Source of the DNA: Pinisolibacter aquiterrae
Lineage (GTDB): Bacteria > Pseudomonadota > Alphaproteobacteria > Rhizobiales > Ancalomicrobiaceae
Assembly: GCF_019160155.1 (NCBI RefSeq)
Contig: NZ_JAFNIH010000019.1
Span: forward strand, 124,001-188,000
Length of the DNA stretch: 64,000 nt
Reading direction: 5' to 3'
The translations under genes and the position numbers were made by a program. The notes beneath the pieces are model-generated. The model saw only the letters and a list, made by a program, of their open reading frames with translations, did no database searches and was not told the origin of the DNA. Shown here piece by piece: positions 27,222-35,194 of the stretch. The stretch's first letter is position 1. Each line of letters opens with the position of its first letter.

Positions 27222-28490
27222 TTACCGATTGGTTAAAATGCCGGCGATCTCTGCCTCAGCGGAAGCGAGCAGGGAGGCACGATCCGGACGGAACCCCTGG
27301 TTGATCCAGAGAGCGCGCAAATCCGCCAGAATTCGCCCGACCGCGGCGCCCGACGGCAGGCCCAGTGACACGAGGTCGCGCCCGGCGATCGGCAGCACCG
27401 GAACCGGCCGCGAGGCCGCCTGTGACAAAGCTGTGGAAACTTCTTCACGCCCCGCCAGGGCCCGCGCATGGGCGAGGACGAGCGCGTCGCGCGCGCCCTC
27501 CCGACCCGCCTCGAACAGCAGCCGATCGATCGCCGCCGCCGTCGCGAGCGTACCCTGCGGAAGCGTCCGCGCCCGACCGACCGCCGCCACCATCCGCTCG
27601 CGCGTCGCGTTGGAGAGGCGCAGGCGCTGCCACAGGTCGAGCGCGTCGGCCTCGCTCCAGGCCGCCAGCGCCGCCAGGAACACCGCCGCGTCACCGTCGC
27701 GGGTCGGCCCGCCGTCGCAGCCGACGAGACCATGCGCTCGCGCGAACCCGCCGAGATCGGCGGCGCGCCCGATGACCCGTTGCAGGAGGCCGGCGTCGCT
27801 CATCGCCGCCACCGTCGCCGGCGCGCCCTCGGCCACGACGAGCTTCATCGTCTCCTGGCCGATCCGCTCGGCCGAGAGCCCGGCGAGCCCGTCGCGCGCG
27901 GCGATCGCCGCCGCGAGCCCCTCCGGGTCGAGCGCCCCGCGCCCATAGGCGGCGTGAAAGCGGAAGAACCGCAGGATCCTCAGCCGATCCTCGCGGATCC
28001 GCGCCGCCGCCCGGCCGATGAAACGGACCCGCCCGGCCCGGCAGTCGGCGATGCCGCCGACGAAGTCGTGGACCACCCCGTCGAGCGAGACGTAGAGCGC
28101 GTTCATCGTGAAGTCGCGGCGATGGGCGTCGACCGACCAGTCGCGCCCGAAGGCGACGGTGGCATGGCGGCCGTGGCTCTCCACGTCCTGGCGCAGCGTC
28201 GTCACCTCGTAAGCGTGCCCCTCGACCACCACCGTGACGGTGCCGTGGTCGATGCCGGTCGGCACCGGCTTCAGCCCGGCCGCCGCCGCCCGCGCCGTCA
28301 CCACCGCCGGCAGCGCCGTGGTCGCCACGTCGACGTCGCCGACGGGTCGCTCGAGCAGCGTGTTGCGCACCGCCCCGCCGACCACATAGGCGGTATCGCC
28401 GTCGCGTTCGATCGCCGCGAACAGGCGATGCAGCCGCGGATCGGCGAGCCAGTCCGCCGCGATTCGCGTCTCGGTCGCCGCTCGCCTCAC
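27222..28490 (-). CDS. CCA tRNA nucleotidyltransferase/poly(A) polymerase family
   Basis: Adds or repairs the 3' CCA of tRNAs. 422 residues of class II, with GGAVRN near 38-43, metal-binding DVDVATTA near 52-59, the RRDFTMNALY segment near 122-131 and RIREDRLRILRFFRFHAAYG near 162-181. A helical C-terminal half follows. It is the last of four co-oriented genes with DUF6111, the CoA pyrophosphatase and DUF1285, an order I know from Hyphomicrobiales. Confidence 0.92.
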   Translation of the reverse strand: MRRAATETRIAADWLADPRLHRLFAAIERDGDTAYVVGGAVRNTLLERPVGDVDVATTALPAVVTARAAAAGLKPVPTGIDHGTVTVVVEGHAYEVTTLRQDVESHGRHATVAFGRDWSVDAHRRDFTMNALYVSLDGVVHDFVGGIADCRAGRVRFIGRAAARIREDRLRILRFFRFHAAYGRGALDPEGLAAAIAARDGLAGLSAERIGQETMKLVVAEGAPATVAAMSDAGLLQRVIGRAADLGGFARAHGLVGCDGGPTRDGDAAVFLAALAAWSEADALDLWQRLRLSNATRERMVAAVGRARTLPQGTLATAAAIDRLLFEAGREGARDALVLAHARALAGREEVSTALSQAASRPVPVLPIAGRDLVSLGLPSGAAVGRILADLRALWINQGFRPDRASLLASAEAEIAGILTNR

Positions 28491-28512
28491 GGCACGATCC
28501 TCATCTGACGCC

Positions 28513-28776
28513 TCAGTCGATGTGACCGGGGACGATCCGCCCGTTCTCGAACCGATCCGGCACGTAGGTTCCCGACACCGATCCGCCGTCGAAGGCCGCC
28601 AGCACCAGGAAGGCGACGATGGTCAGCACGAAGCCGATCGCCGCCAGCTTGGCGAGCGGCGCCCGCGCCTCGACCTCGAGCAGATCGCCGTCGCTGCCCC
28701 GGAATTTCGCGACGATCGCCCACACCGCGAAGGGAAGAAGGAACAGCGCGACCTGGATCGCCACCAGCCGAATCAT
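28513..28776 (-). CDS. DUF6111 family small membrane protein
   Basis: 87 residues with two hydrophobic segments (about 3-23 and 43-62) and a C-terminal GTYVPDRFENGRIVPGHID. The last part is conserved in DUF6111 proteins encoded between NUDIX and CCA genes. No function is known. Its ATG overlaps the NUDIX stop by four bases, so the two are translationally coupled. Confidence 0.78.
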   Translation of the reverse strand: MIRLVAIQVALFLLPFAVWAIVAKFRGSDGDLLEVEARAPLAKLAAIGFVLTIVAFLVLAAFDGGSVSGTYVPDRFENGRIVPGHID

Positions 28777-29492
28777 GAAGTCTCCTCACTCGCCGGATCC
28801 GGTTCGCCGATGCCGATCCCCGGCGTCCCCGGGGCCGGCGGCGCGCCGCGACCATAGGTCCGCTCGAAGATCTGTCGGACGATCCCGGCCGTCACCCCCC
28901 AGATATAGCGATCGCCGAAGGGCATTTCATAGAAATATCGCCGCCGCCCCTGCCAGACCCGATTGCCGACGCGGTGATTGGCGCCGTTCATCAGGAACCC
29001 GAGCGGCACCTCGAACACGTCCGCCACCTCGTGCGGATTGGCGACGAGCTCGACCCCCGGCCGGACCAACCCGATCACCGGCACGATCCGGTATCCGGAA
29101 TTGGAGGCATAGGCCGGGAAGCATCCGAGCGGCATCACATGAGCGCGGTCGAGCCCGATCTCTTCCTCCGCCTCGCGCAGGGCCGCCTCGATCGGCCCGG
29201 AATCCTCCCGGTCGATCTTGCCACCGGGAAAGGCGACCTGCCCGGCATGGGAGGAGAGATGCTCGGTCCGCTGCGTCAGGATCACCCCCGCCTCGCGCGG
29301 CCGGGTGACGATCGGCACGAGCACCGCCGCGTCGCGCAGCGTCGCCCGCGCCATCGAGGCCGCGAGCGAGGGATTGAGCGTTGTGTCGCCGAACCGGGGC
29401 GGCAGCGTCACCTCGTCGCCCTCGCGAACGAGATGGGGCGCGACCCGAGCGGCGAAGGCCTCGGCGCGATAATCGATCGGACCACCGCTCAT
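28773..29492 (-). CDS. CoA pyrophosphatase-like NUDIX hydrolase
   Basis: 239 residues. The CoA pyrophosphatase signature region ILTQRTEHLSSHAGQVAFPGG precedes the NUDIX box GGKIDREDSGPIEAALREAEEEIGL, giving a likely activity on CoA or acyl-CoA disulphide bonds of the pyrophosphate. Start ATG overlaps the DUF1285 stop by four bases. The C-terminus is Pro and Gly-rich. Confidence 0.9.
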   Translation of the reverse strand: MSGGPIDYRAEAFAARVAPHLVREGDEVTLPPRFGDTTLNPSLAASMARATLRDAAVLVPIVTRPREAGVILTQRTEHLSSHAGQVAFPGGKIDREDSGPIEAALREAEEEIGLDRAHVMPLGCFPAYASNSGYRIVPVIGLVRPGVELVANPHEVADVFEVPLGFLMNGANHRVGNRVWQGRRRYFYEMPFGDRYIWGVTAGIVRQIFERTYGRGAPPAPGTPGIGIGEPDPASEETS

Positions 29493-30100
29493 GAGAGTCT
29501 CTCGAGCTCGGCGGTCGGCACCACGGGGAAGAAGCGGCCCGCGCTCCACACCCCGAACCAGGTCTCTCCGTCGATCACGCTCTCCGAGCCGCGCTCGACG
29601 AGATCGTAGAGAACGGCCCGGGTCAGCCGCGCCTCGAGCCGCCCCCGCACCAGGACATAGGGCTTGAGGCCGTGATTGTGCTCGTCGTGGGCGAAGCGCA
29701 GCGGATGAGCGTCGTCGACGGTGACGACGTCGCCGACATTGGTGCGGAACCCCAGCACCTGGGCCTCGTCCTCGCCCTCCGCCGACAGCTCGACGGCGAG
29801 GAACGGCACGTCCTCGACGGTGATGCCGCATTTCTCCACAGGCGTGACCAGATAGGTGCGGCCGTCGTCGTCGCGTCGGAGCACCGAGGCGAACAGACGC
29901 ACCATCGCCTCGCGCCCGATCGGCGTGCCGCCGTAGAACCACGTCCCGTCGGCCGCGATGCGCATGTCGATGTCGCCGCAGAAGGGCGGATTCCAGCGCT
30001 CCACGGGCGCCGGCCCGCGTCCGCCGCCGGCCTCGCCGAGCCGCGCCGCCAACCCTGTGATGCCCGTCGATCCGGTCGTCGCCGTCTTGTCCTCGACCAC
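29489..30100 (-). CDS. DUF1285 domain-containing protein
   Basis: 203 residues containing the DUF1285 core: FCGDIDMRIAADGTWFYGGTPIGREAMVRLFASVL near 40-74, then YLVTPVEKCGITVEDVPF near 83-100. Structural genomics shows a two-domain beta fold for this family but no function. First of four coupled genes; divergent from the MoxR gene across 160 bases. The first 35 residues are Gly/Ala-rich and probably disordered. Confidence 0.85.
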   Translation of the reverse strand: MVEDKTATTGSTGITGLAARLGEAGGGRGPAPVERWNPPFCGDIDMRIAADGTWFYGGTPIGREAMVRLFASVLRRDDDGRTYLVTPVEKCGITVEDVPFLAVELSAEGEDEAQVLGFRTNVGDVVTVDDAHPLRFAHDEHNHGLKPYVLVRGRLEARLTRAVLYDLVERGSESVIDGETWFGVWSAGRFFPVVPTAELERLS

Positions 30101-30260
30101 GGTTTCGCCGTCTCCTCACCGCACCATGTCGCGATGCGACGTTTCGGGGTGCCATCCGTCCCCGATCCTGTCAAACTCCCGCCCCCGAGGGAAGACGCCC
30201 GCGATCAACTCCCCACGCACGATCGTCCGGGACCCGAGATCGAGACCTGTGGACGCCATC

Positions 30261-31268
30261 ATGACCGAGCCGACGACCGAGACCTCCGATGCGACCGTCG
30301 TCGCGCGCGCCGAACGGGCGATCGAGCGCATGAGCCGCGTGCGCGAGGCCATCGGCCGCGTCGTCTTCGGCCAGGAGGAGGTGGTCGAGCGCGCCCTGGT
30401 GACGCTGCTCTCCGGCGGTCACGGCCTCCTCGTCGGGGTGCCCGGCCTCGCCAAGACCCGCCTCGTCGAGACTCTCGGCGTGGTGCTCGGCCTCGACACC
30501 CGCCGCATCCAATTCACCCCCGATCTGATGCCCTCCGACATCCTCGGCTCGGAAGTGCTCGATCAGGCCCCCGACGGCACCCGCTCGTTCCGCTTCGTGA
30601 AGGGGCCGGTCTTCACCCGTCTCCTGATGGCCGACGAGATCAACCGCGCGAGCCCGCGCACCCAGTCCGCCCTGCTCCAGGCGATGCAGGAGGCCCACGT
30701 CACCATCGCCGGCGTCCGTCACGATCTGCCGCGCCCGTTCCACGTCCTCGCCACCCAGAACCCGCTGGAGCAGGAGGGCACCTACCCCCTGCCCGAGGCC
30801 CAGCTCGACCGCTTCCTGATGCAGATCGATGTCGATTGGCCCGATCTCGCCACCGAGCGCCGCATCCTGCTCGAGACCACCGGCGCGAGCGAGACCAAGC
30901 CCGAGCCGGTCCTCGGCGGCGACGAACTGATGGATCTCCAGGCCCTGGTGCGCCTGATGCCGGTCGGCGAGAGCGTCGTCGACGCCATTCTCGCCCTGGT
31001 CCGCTCCGCCCGTCCCGCCGGTCCGCCCGCCCCGAACGATCCCGCCGCCGCCGTCGCCTGGGGTCCCGGCCCGCGCGCCGGTCAGGCCCTGATGCTGACG
31101 GTGCGCGCCCGCGCCCTCCTCCAGGGTCGCCTCGCCCCCGACGTCGGCGACGTGATCGCACTCGCCGAGCCGATCCTGCAGCATCGCATGGCGCTGACCT
31201 TCGCCGCCCGCGCCGACGGCGTCGGCGTGCGCGACGTCGTCGCCCGCCTCACCGCCCGCATCGGCTGA
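30261..31268 (+). CDS. MoxR family AAA+ ATPase
   Basis: 335 residues of the MoxR AAA+ family, chaperone-like ATPases that work with von Willebrand A proteins to mature or insert metal or complexes. Walker A GVPGLAKT lies near 60-67, Walker B LLMADEIN near 122-129, sensor 1 LATQNP near 163-168. The next genes encode a DUF58 protein and two large membrane proteins with VWA-like domains, the usual MoxR partnership. The ATG at 30261 follows GTGGA. Confidence 0.93.
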   Translation: MTEPTTETSDATVVARAERAIERMSRVREAIGRVVFGQEEVVERALVTLLSGGHGLLVGVPGLAKTRLVETLGVVLGLDTRRIQFTPDLMPSDILGSEVLDQAPDGTRSFRFVKGPVFTRLLMADEINRASPRTQSALLQAMQEAHVTIAGVRHDLPRPFHVLATQNPLEQEGTYPLPEAQLDRFLMQIDVDWPDLATERRILLETTGASETKPEPVLGGDELMDLQALVRLMPVGESVVDAILALVRSARPAGPPAPNDPAAAVAWGPGPRAGQALMLTVRARALLQGRLAPDVGDVIALAEPILQHRMALTFAARADGVGVRDVVARLTARIG

Positions 31269-31291
31269 CCCGCCACACGAGGCCCGAGCCC

Positions 31292-32251
31292 TTGGATCGT
31301 CCGTCCCCCGCCGTCCCGCCCCACCCGCCGTCGTCCGCGACGAAGGCGGGGGCGCGACCGCGCGACGCCCGGCCGCTCCTCGCCGCCCGCCGTCTCGCCG
31401 AGGCCCTGCCCGATCTCCTGGTCGAGGCCAACCGCGTCGCCGCCACCGTCGCCGCCGGCTGGCACGGCCGCCGCCGCGTCGGCGCCGGCGAGACCTTCTG
31501 GCAATATCGCCCCCACATCCCCGGCGAGCCGACCCACGCCATCGACTGGCGCCGCTCGGCGCGCGGCGACGATCTCCACGTGCGGGAACGGGAATGGGAA
31601 GCCGCCCACACCGTCTGGATCGTCCTCGACCGCAGCCGCTCGATGGACTGGCGCTCCGATCTCGCTTCCGTCACCAAGGCCGAGCGCGCCCTGGTGCTGG
31701 CCCTGGCACTCGCCGAACTCCTCGGCCGCGCCGGCGAGCGCGTCGGCGTCCCCGGCCTTCTCGCCCCGCGCGCCGACCGCCGCTCCGCCGAACGCCTCGC
31801 CGAGGCGCTCGCCCGCGCCGAGAACGACGCCGTCCCCGCGCCCACCGCCCCGGTCGGGCGCGCCTGCGAGGTGGTGGCGATCGGCGATCTCCTCGACGAC
31901 CCCGGCGCGATCGAGGCGCGGCTCGGCCGCTTCTCCGCCGAGGGCGCGCGCCTCCACCTGCTCAGGGTCCACGACCCGGCCGAGGCGGCGCTGCCCTGGT
32001 CCGGGCCGATCGAATTCCGCGACCCCGAGACCGGCGAGCGCTTCCACGGCCGCCGCGCCGAGGCGCTGGTCGCCGGCTGGTCGGACCGCTGGGCCGCCCA
32101 TGGCGAGGCGCTCGCCCGTCTCGCCGCCCGCCACCGCTGGAGCCTCGTCACCCACGCCACCGACCGCCCGGCGAGCGAGGCCCTGCTCGCCCTCCACGCC
32201 GCCCTCGGCGGCGCGCGCCACCTCGACGGCGGACGAGGGCAACGGCGATGA
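31292..32251 (+). CDS. DUF58 domain protein with VWA-type MIDAS
   Basis: 319 residues. The DUF58 signature DWRRSARGDDLHVREREWE lies near 85-103, followed by VLDRSRSM with a DxSxS metal-ion adhesion motif at Asp113, Ser115 and Ser117. No transmembrane segment is apparent. The start is a TTG at 31292 with GAGG nine bases upstream; no ATG precedes the conserved region. It overlaps the next gene by four bases. Likely the MoxR substrate or adapter. Confidence 0.88.
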   Translation: MDRPSPAVPPHPPSSATKAGARPRDARPLLAARRLAEALPDLLVEANRVAATVAAGWHGRRRVGAGETFWQYRPHIPGEPTHAIDWRRSARGDDLHVREREWEAAHTVWIVLDRSRSMDWRSDLASVTKAERALVLALALAELLGRAGERVGVPGLLAPRADRRSAERLAEALARAENDAVPAPTAPVGRACEVVAIGDLLDDPGAIEARLGRFSAEGARLHLLRVHDPAEAALPWSGPIEFRDPETGERFHGRRAEALVAGWSDRWAAHGEALARLAARHRWSLVTHATDRPASEALLALHAALGGARHLDGGRGQRR

Positions 32252-35178
32252 GCGCGCTCCTCGCCCTCGGCTTCGGCGCCCCGGCCGCGCTGCTCGCGCT
32301 CCTCGCGCTGCCGGCGCTGATCTGGCTGTTGCGGCTCACCCCGCCGCGCCCGAAGACGGTCGACTTCCCGCCGACCGCCCTGATGCGCGATCTCGAGAAC
32401 CGCGAGGAGACCCCGGCCCGCACGCCGTGGTGGCTTCTTCTCCTGCGCGTCGCCGTGGTCGCCTGCCTCGCCCTCGCCCTCGCCCGGCCGGTTCTGAACC
32501 CCGGCGGCGACGACGACGGCGGCACCGGCCCGCTGTGGCTCCTGGTCGACGACGGTTGGCCCGCCGCCGCCCATTGGGAGGAGACCGTCGCCCGGCTCTC
32601 CCGCCGCCTCGACGCCGCCGAGGCGCGCGGCCGCCCGGTGGTGCTGATCGGGCTCGCCGGCGAGGCCGATCAGACTTTCGCGCCGCAGAGCGTGGAGGCC
32701 GCCCGCCGCCGCCTCGCCGTCGCAGCGCCCCACCCCTGGGCCGAGACCCGCGCGGCGCTCCTGCCGGCGCTCGCCCGCTCCGCCGAGACCGATCCGCCCG
32801 GCTCCGTCGTCTGGGTCGCCCATGGCGCCGACCTCGCCCCGGCGGCCGAGACCCGCGCCTTCCTCGACGGTCTCGTGAAGGCCGCGAAGGACGCCCCGAT
32901 CGCCGTCTCGCTCCCCGGCCGGGTCGACGCGATCGCCGTCGACCGGCTCGACAACGGCGCCGAGGCGATCACCGCCGGCCTCCTCCGCGCCGAGACCGGC
33001 GGCGGCGAGGAGGGCCGCCTCGCCGCGCTCGATCGCAAGGGCCGCCGCCTCGCCGAGGTGCCCTGGCGCTTCGAGGCCGGCGCCCCCCGCGCCGAGGTCC
33101 GCTTCGAACTGCCGCTCGATCTGCGCAACGACGTCGCCCGGGTCGAGATCGTCGATCGTCCCGGCGCCGGCGCCACCCGTCTCGTCGACGACCGCTGGCG
33201 CCGCCGAACCGTCGGCCTCGTCACCGGCACCGGCTTCGACCGCGACCAGCCCCTGCTCGCCCCGACCCATTATCTCGACGCCGCCCTCGCCCCGGTCTCC
33301 GAGCGGCGCCTGCCCAAGGCGACCGAGATCGGCGCCGGCATCCGCGAGCTGATCGATCACGGCCTCTCGGTCCTGGTGCTCGCCGACGTCGGCGCGGTGC
33401 CGCCCGACGCCGCCGCCGCGCTCGCCGCCTGGGTCGAGAAGGGCGGCATCCTGCTGCGTTTCGCCGGACCGCGCCTCGCCGCCGCCGCGACCGACGATCC
33501 GCTCCTGCCGGTCGGCCTGCGCCGGGGCGAACGCGCGCTCGGCGGCGCCCTCTCCTGGGCGAGCCCGCGCGGCCTCGGCCCCTTCCCCAAGACCGGCCCC
33601 TTCGCCGATCTGACCGCGCCCTCCGAGGTCCGCGTCACCCGCCAGATCCTCGCCGAGCCCGGCCCCGAACTCGCCGAACGCACCTGGGCCGCGCTGACCG
33701 ACGGCACGCCCGTCGTCACCGCCGTCCCGCGCGGACGCGGGCGCATCGTGCTGTTCCACGTCGGCGCCGACACCGCCTGGTCGGATCTGCCGCTCTCCGG
33801 CGTCTTCCCGAAGATGCTGCGCCGGATCGTCGCCCTCGCCGGCGCCCCGGCCACCGCGCCGGCCGACGCCGCCGCGACGGAGGCCGGGACCTCCGCCCCC
33901 GCCGCGACCGCCCTCGCCGCGACCGATCGCGCCACGCTGCCGCCCTGGCGGCTCCTCGACGGCTTCGGCCGGCTCGGCCCGCCCGGCCCCGAGGCCCGGC
34001 CGATCACCGCCGCCGCGATCGCCGGGACCCGTCCCGACCGCCGTCACCCGCCCGGCCTGTGGGGCCGTGGCGAGGCCCTCGCCGCGCTCCAGCCGATCGC
34101 CTCCGGCGCGACGCTGGAACCGCTCGAGCCGCGCCTCGCCGAGGCGAAGGTGACGCTCCTCGGCCGGGCCGGCGCCGACGCCACCCCGCTCGCCCCCGGC
34201 TTCCTGGTGGCGGCGATCGTCGCCGCCCTGATCGACGCGATCCTCCGCCTCGCCCCCGCGTGGTGCCGCCGCCGCCCGCGCCCCGGCCTCGCCGCGAGCC
34301 TCGTCGTCGCCGCCGCCCTCGGCCTCCTCGCCCTCGCCCCGAGCCCGGCCCATGCGGCGGAGGCGCCGCCGATCGACGACAAGGCGAAGGCCGCCGCCCT
34401 CGCCCCGCGCCTCGCCTGGATCGAGACCGGCGACGCCACCCTCGACGACGTCGCCCGGCGCGGCCTTCTCGGCCTGTCGCGCGCGCTCGCCGACCGCACC
34501 TCCTTCGAGCCCGCCGACCCGGTCGGGGTCGATCCGGCGAGCGACGATCTCACCGTCTATCCGCTGCTCTATTGGCCGGTGGCGCCGGACGCCGCCGTGT
34601 CGCCCAAGGCCCTCGCCCGGGTCGACGCCTACATGCGCTCCGGCGGCACGGTCGTCTTCGACACCCGCGACGCCGACGAAGCCGAGGCCCTGCGCGGCAC
34701 CGGCCGCTCGACCCCGGCCGGCGCGGCGCTGCGCCGTCTCCTCACCGGGCTCGATCTGCCGGAGCTGGAGCCGGTGCCCCCCGACCACGTCCTCGGCCGC
34801 ACCTTCTATCTCTTGCAGGCCTTCCCCGGCCGGTTCGACGGGCGCCTCTGGGTCGAGGCGTCCGGCGCCGAGCCGCGCGACGATCTCGCCCCGGCCGGCC
34901 CCGCTCCGGACGGCGCCCCCGGCGAGCGCGCCGCGCCCGCCCGCCCCGTCCGCGCCGCCGACGGCGTCTCGCCGATCCTCGTCACCGGCAACGATCTGGT
35001 CGGCGCCTGGGCCCGCACCGACGGCGACGACGACCTCCTGCCGATGGCGAGCGCCGATCCGCGCGGCCGCGAAATGGCGCTGCGCACCGGCATCAACCTG
35101 GTGATGTACGTGCTGACCGGCAACTACAAGGCCGATCAGGTCCACATCCCCGCCCTGCTCGAGAGGCTCGGCCGATGA
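32248..35178 (+). CDS. BatA/DUF4159 membrane protein
   Basis: 976 residues. The N-terminus has the BatA-type two-helix anchor (about 4-28 and 60-80, with PRPKTVDFPPTALMRDL between). The following domain resembles VWA but has VDDGW where DxSxS would be, so its metal site is probably lost. A middle part (about 330-520) resembles the glutamine-amidotransferase-like fold. After two helices near 650 and 690 comes a C-terminal DUF4159 domain (PRLAWIETGDATLDDVARRGL onward). Translation is coupled to the DUF58 gene by ATGA. Confidence 0.85.
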   Translation: MSALLALGFGAPAALLALLALPALIWLLRLTPPRPKTVDFPPTALMRDLENREETPARTPWWLLLLRVAVVACLALALARPVLNPGGDDDGGTGPLWLLVDDGWPAAAHWEETVARLSRRLDAAEARGRPVVLIGLAGEADQTFAPQSVEAARRRLAVAAPHPWAETRAALLPALARSAETDPPGSVVWVAHGADLAPAAETRAFLDGLVKAAKDAPIAVSLPGRVDAIAVDRLDNGAEAITAGLLRAETGGGEEGRLAALDRKGRRLAEVPWRFEAGAPRAEVRFELPLDLRNDVARVEIVDRPGAGATRLVDDRWRRRTVGLVTGTGFDRDQPLLAPTHYLDAALAPVSERRLPKATEIGAGIRELIDHGLSVLVLADVGAVPPDAAAALAAWVEKGGILLRFAGPRLAAAATDDPLLPVGLRRGERALGGALSWASPRGLGPFPKTGPFADLTAPSEVRVTRQILAEPGPELAERTWAALTDGTPVVTAVPRGRGRIVLFHVGADTAWSDLPLSGVFPKMLRRIVALAGAPATAPADAAATEAGTSAPAATALAATDRATLPPWRLLDGFGRLGPPGPEARPITAAAIAGTRPDRRHPPGLWGRGEALAALQPIASGATLEPLEPRLAEAKVTLLGRAGADATPLAPGFLVAAIVAALIDAILRLAPAWCRRRPRPGLAASLVVAAALGLLALAPSPAHAAEAPPIDDKAKAAALAPRLAWIETGDATLDDVARRGLLGLSRALADRTSFEPADPVGVDPASDDLTVYPLLYWPVAPDAAVSPKALARVDAYMRSGGTVVFDTRDADEAEALRGTGRSTPAGAALRRLLTGLDLPELEPVPPDHVLGRTFYLLQAFPGRFDGRLWVEASGAEPRDDLAPAGPAPDGAPGERAAPARPVRAADGVSPILVTGNDLVGAWARTDGDDDLLPMASADPRGREMALRTGINLVMYVLTGNYKADQVHIPALLERLGR

Positions 35179-35194
35179 GCGGGAGGCGCGCGCG

